A stretch of DNA of 64,000 nucleotides from Halocalculus aciditolerans. Lineage in GTDB: Archaea > Halobacteriota > Halobacteria > Halobacteriales > Halobacteriaceae. This document shows, one piece after another, positions 62,586 through 64,000 of this stretch. The stretch is from positions 1-64,000 of the forward strand of contig NZ_BMPG01000004.1 of assembly GCF_014647475.1 (NCBI RefSeq). Reading direction: 5' to 3'. Under the pieces are notes generated by a model. That model did no database searches. It saw only the letters and a program-made list of their open reading frames with translations, and was not told the DNA's origin. The translations under genes were made by a program, and so were the position numbers. The stretch's first letter is position 1, and every line of letters begins with the position of its first letter.

Positions 62586-62948
62586 CTACTTCTCGCGAGT
62601 CTCAGGTGGTTCGAGAACGGACGCGATTGCCCGCCCAACCCGAGTCTGCGCGAGACGCGCTCCCTGCCGACCGACCCAGACGAATCCCGAATGGAGCGTC
62701 GACCCCATCCAGATCGGGTGGAGTTTCTCGACGACGAAATCGAGGAGTCGGATGAATGGTCCGACAGTGTAGGTTTCGCGGAGGTCGATGACGATGACTT
62801 CGGGTTCGGGTTCCGCGGTCAGCCACTGGTAGAGCGCGGACTGCTTCGTCACGGCGGCGACCGCGCTCGCCCACCGATTCAGCGTCGAGACGATGACGGA
62901 GCTGGCGATGATGCGTTGGATCACGGACTGCCATCGGTGCTCGCTCAT
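62586..62948 (-). CDS. Conserved hypothetical protein
   Basis: The 120-residue protein has an N-terminal amphipathic/hydrophobic region (VIQRIIASSVIVSTLNRWASAV) and a strand-helix core with EPEVIVIDLRETYTVGPFIRLLDFV. No family recognised. It lies 7 bases downstream of the DUF4330-like gene and is co-transcribed with it. Confidence 0.7.
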   Translation of the reverse strand: MSEHRWQSVIQRIIASSVIVSTLNRWASAVAAVTKQSALYQWLTAEPEPEVIVIDLRETYTVGPFIRLLDFVVEKLHPIWMGSTLHSGFVWVGRQGARLAQTRVGRAIASVLEPPETREK

Positions 62949-62955
62949 AGCGTTC

Positions 62956-64000
62956 TCACAGTGCGGTGACGGTCGCGCGAATCGTTATCGTGCCGAGGTC
63001 GAGCGTTACGGTGCTCCCCTGCTGGATGGGCTGTCCTTTGAACTGGGTGGTGCTCGCGGTTTCGCGGACCCGCAGGGTCGCCTGCATGGTGACGGTCTTC
63101 TTTCGGGGGTTGTCGCGGAGGTAGACGTTCCCGTCCTGACTCACGAGCACCATCTCGGTCGGCTGCACGGACACGGAGTCGATCGTCGCGATGGCTTCAC
63201 CATCGAACTGTTCGACCATGCCCTCGTGGATGCTGTTCGCGGTCTCGGGGTTCACGTCTTCCAGTTGCAGTGTGACCGAGCGAGTGGCCTCCGTCCCGGC
63301 CTGCTGAGCGGCGTTCGTCCGAACCACTTTGCCCGAGAACTCGTAGGAGTCAGTGCGGAACGGGAGGGTCGCGCCGTCCTCGACGACCGTGCCCGCGAAC
63401 CGGGGAGTGGAGGAGCGCTCGTAGGTCACGTAGGAGACGCCGACGTAGACCGTGTTGACGCTCGGGTTGTCCGTACCGTAGACGGAGACGGATTCGACGG
63501 TCCCGAGCGTCCGGTTGTTCACGGTGTACGTGTCGCCGACGTCGATATCCGCGGCAGCCTCAGACGGAACGGTGCTTCGGAGCACAACCTGCGTCTCCGT
63601 GAGCGGGAGTTCCGACCCGGCGTCGCTCACGCTCACGATGTTGCCAGCGACCCGGTACTGGGGCGTGGTGAGCGTGAGTTCGCGATTGATTCGGAGTGGC
63701 TCGCCGGCGAACTCGAACGGCGACGTCCCGGCGACGTCTTCGAGGGCGACGCGAGCGAGGACGTGCTGGTTCCCGTTCACTTCGGTGGCGTAGACGTCGG
63801 TGATGGTGAGTTCCGATTGGCCGCCGAAGGAGATGTTCTCCCCGGGCTCAACGAGGCTCGCGACGTAATCGGGGTGCGTGCCGAGGTCGAGCGTCGCGTA
63901 CTGAGTCGTCGTCTCCGGTTCCTCCGGCGCGGGCGCAGGACGCAAGACGAACGACGCGCCCGCGACGACGACGGCGAGGACTAACAGAACGACGAGGGCG
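62956..64000 (-). CDS. DUF4330-like membrane-anchored protein (5' end outside window)
   Basis: The frame is open to the right edge of the window, so the N-terminus is missing. The visible part has one membrane helix (LVVLLVLAVVVAGASFVL) followed by about 330 residues of repeating beta-strand blocks (SELTITDVYAT, RELTLTTPQYRVAGNIVSVSD, NRTLGTVESVSVYG). This resembles DUF4330 proteins, but the naming is from memory. Probably exported to the cell surface; linked to the exopolysaccharide/glycan genes by position. Confidence 0.75.
   Translation of the reverse strand, partial: ALVVLLVLAVVVAGASFVLRPAPAPEEPETTTQYATLDLGTHPDYVASLVEPGENISFGGQSELTITDVYATEVNGNQHVLARVALEDVAGTSPFEFAGEPLRINRELTLTTPQYRVAGNIVSVSDAGSELPLTETQVVLRSTVPSEAAADIDVGDTYTVNNRTLGTVESVSVYGTDNPSVNTVYVGVSYVTYERSSTPRFAGTVVEDGATLPFRTDSYEFSGKVVRTNAAQQAGTEATRSVTLQLEDVNPETANSIHEGMVEQFDGEAIATIDSVSVQPTEMVLVSQDGNVYLRDNPRKKTVTMQATLRVRETASTTQFKGQPIQQGSTVTLDLGTITIRATVTAL

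Overview
The window comes from a haloarchaeon (class Halobacteria). The protein-coding DNA is mostly very GC-rich and the proteins are acidic. RNA polymerase is split into B'', B', A' and A''. The translation factors are archaeal (EF-1alpha, EF-2), there is a deoxyhypusine synthase, and many genes have a TATA box about 25-30 bp before the start codon, as in leaderless transcripts. I cannot name the genus from the sequence alone.

Bases 1-18,720 hold the information-processing block, almost entirely on the minus strand: rpoH-rpoB''-rpoB'-rpoA'-rpoA''-nusA, then a mechanosensitive channel gene, then rps12-rps7, a small unknown gene, EF-2, an ACT-domain/homoserine dehydrogenase pair, EF-1alpha and rps10. 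Bases 18,897-24,532 carry tRNA-Asp, a small multidrug/guanidinium-type exporter, deoxyhypusine synthase, a TetR regulator with a perfect operator, two adjacent fluoride-channel genes preceded by what looks like a complete fluoride riboswitch, a HicBA toxin-antitoxin pair and an aminotransferase. Bases 24,585-33,886 hold surface and envelope genes: a DUF7282-type surface protein, a membrane protein, a PQQ-propeller lipoprotein, a lone iron-siderophore binding lipoprotein with a palindromic operator and flanking repeats, a VapBC pair and UppP.

Bases 33,987-39,353 are the most unusual cassette. A 1067-residue PKD surface protein with a C-terminal sorting signal is followed by a single-pass membrane protein that shares its last extracellular domain. 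Next come a cytoplasmic protein with a perfect JAMM metalloprotease motif and a winged-helix protein, the last two overlapping. A hyphenated palindrome brackets the TATA box of the second gene. I do not recognise this as a described system.

Bases 40,359-44,605 are a toxin-antitoxin-rich stretch containing intact and decayed modules: a nucleotidyltransferase pair, an AbrB antitoxin with a 28-codon VapC stump, a winged-helix two-gene module, a PIN fragment, and a RelE frame lacking a start codon. Bases 45,025-64,000 form a glycan assembly and protein glycosylation locus. It has an STT3/AglB-like protein with an altered WWDYG motif and an added LamG domain, four glycosyltransferases, an O-antigen-ligase-like protein, a flippase, a deacetylase, an alkaline-phosphatase-superfamily enzyme, a polyprenyl-phosphate sugar transferase, a nucleotide-sugar epimerase and an AglF-like nucleotidyltransferase. 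Its core (about 47.6-58.1 kb) is markedly AT-rich compared with everything around it, which suggests exchange between strains. No rRNA gene, CRISPR array or intact insertion sequence was seen.
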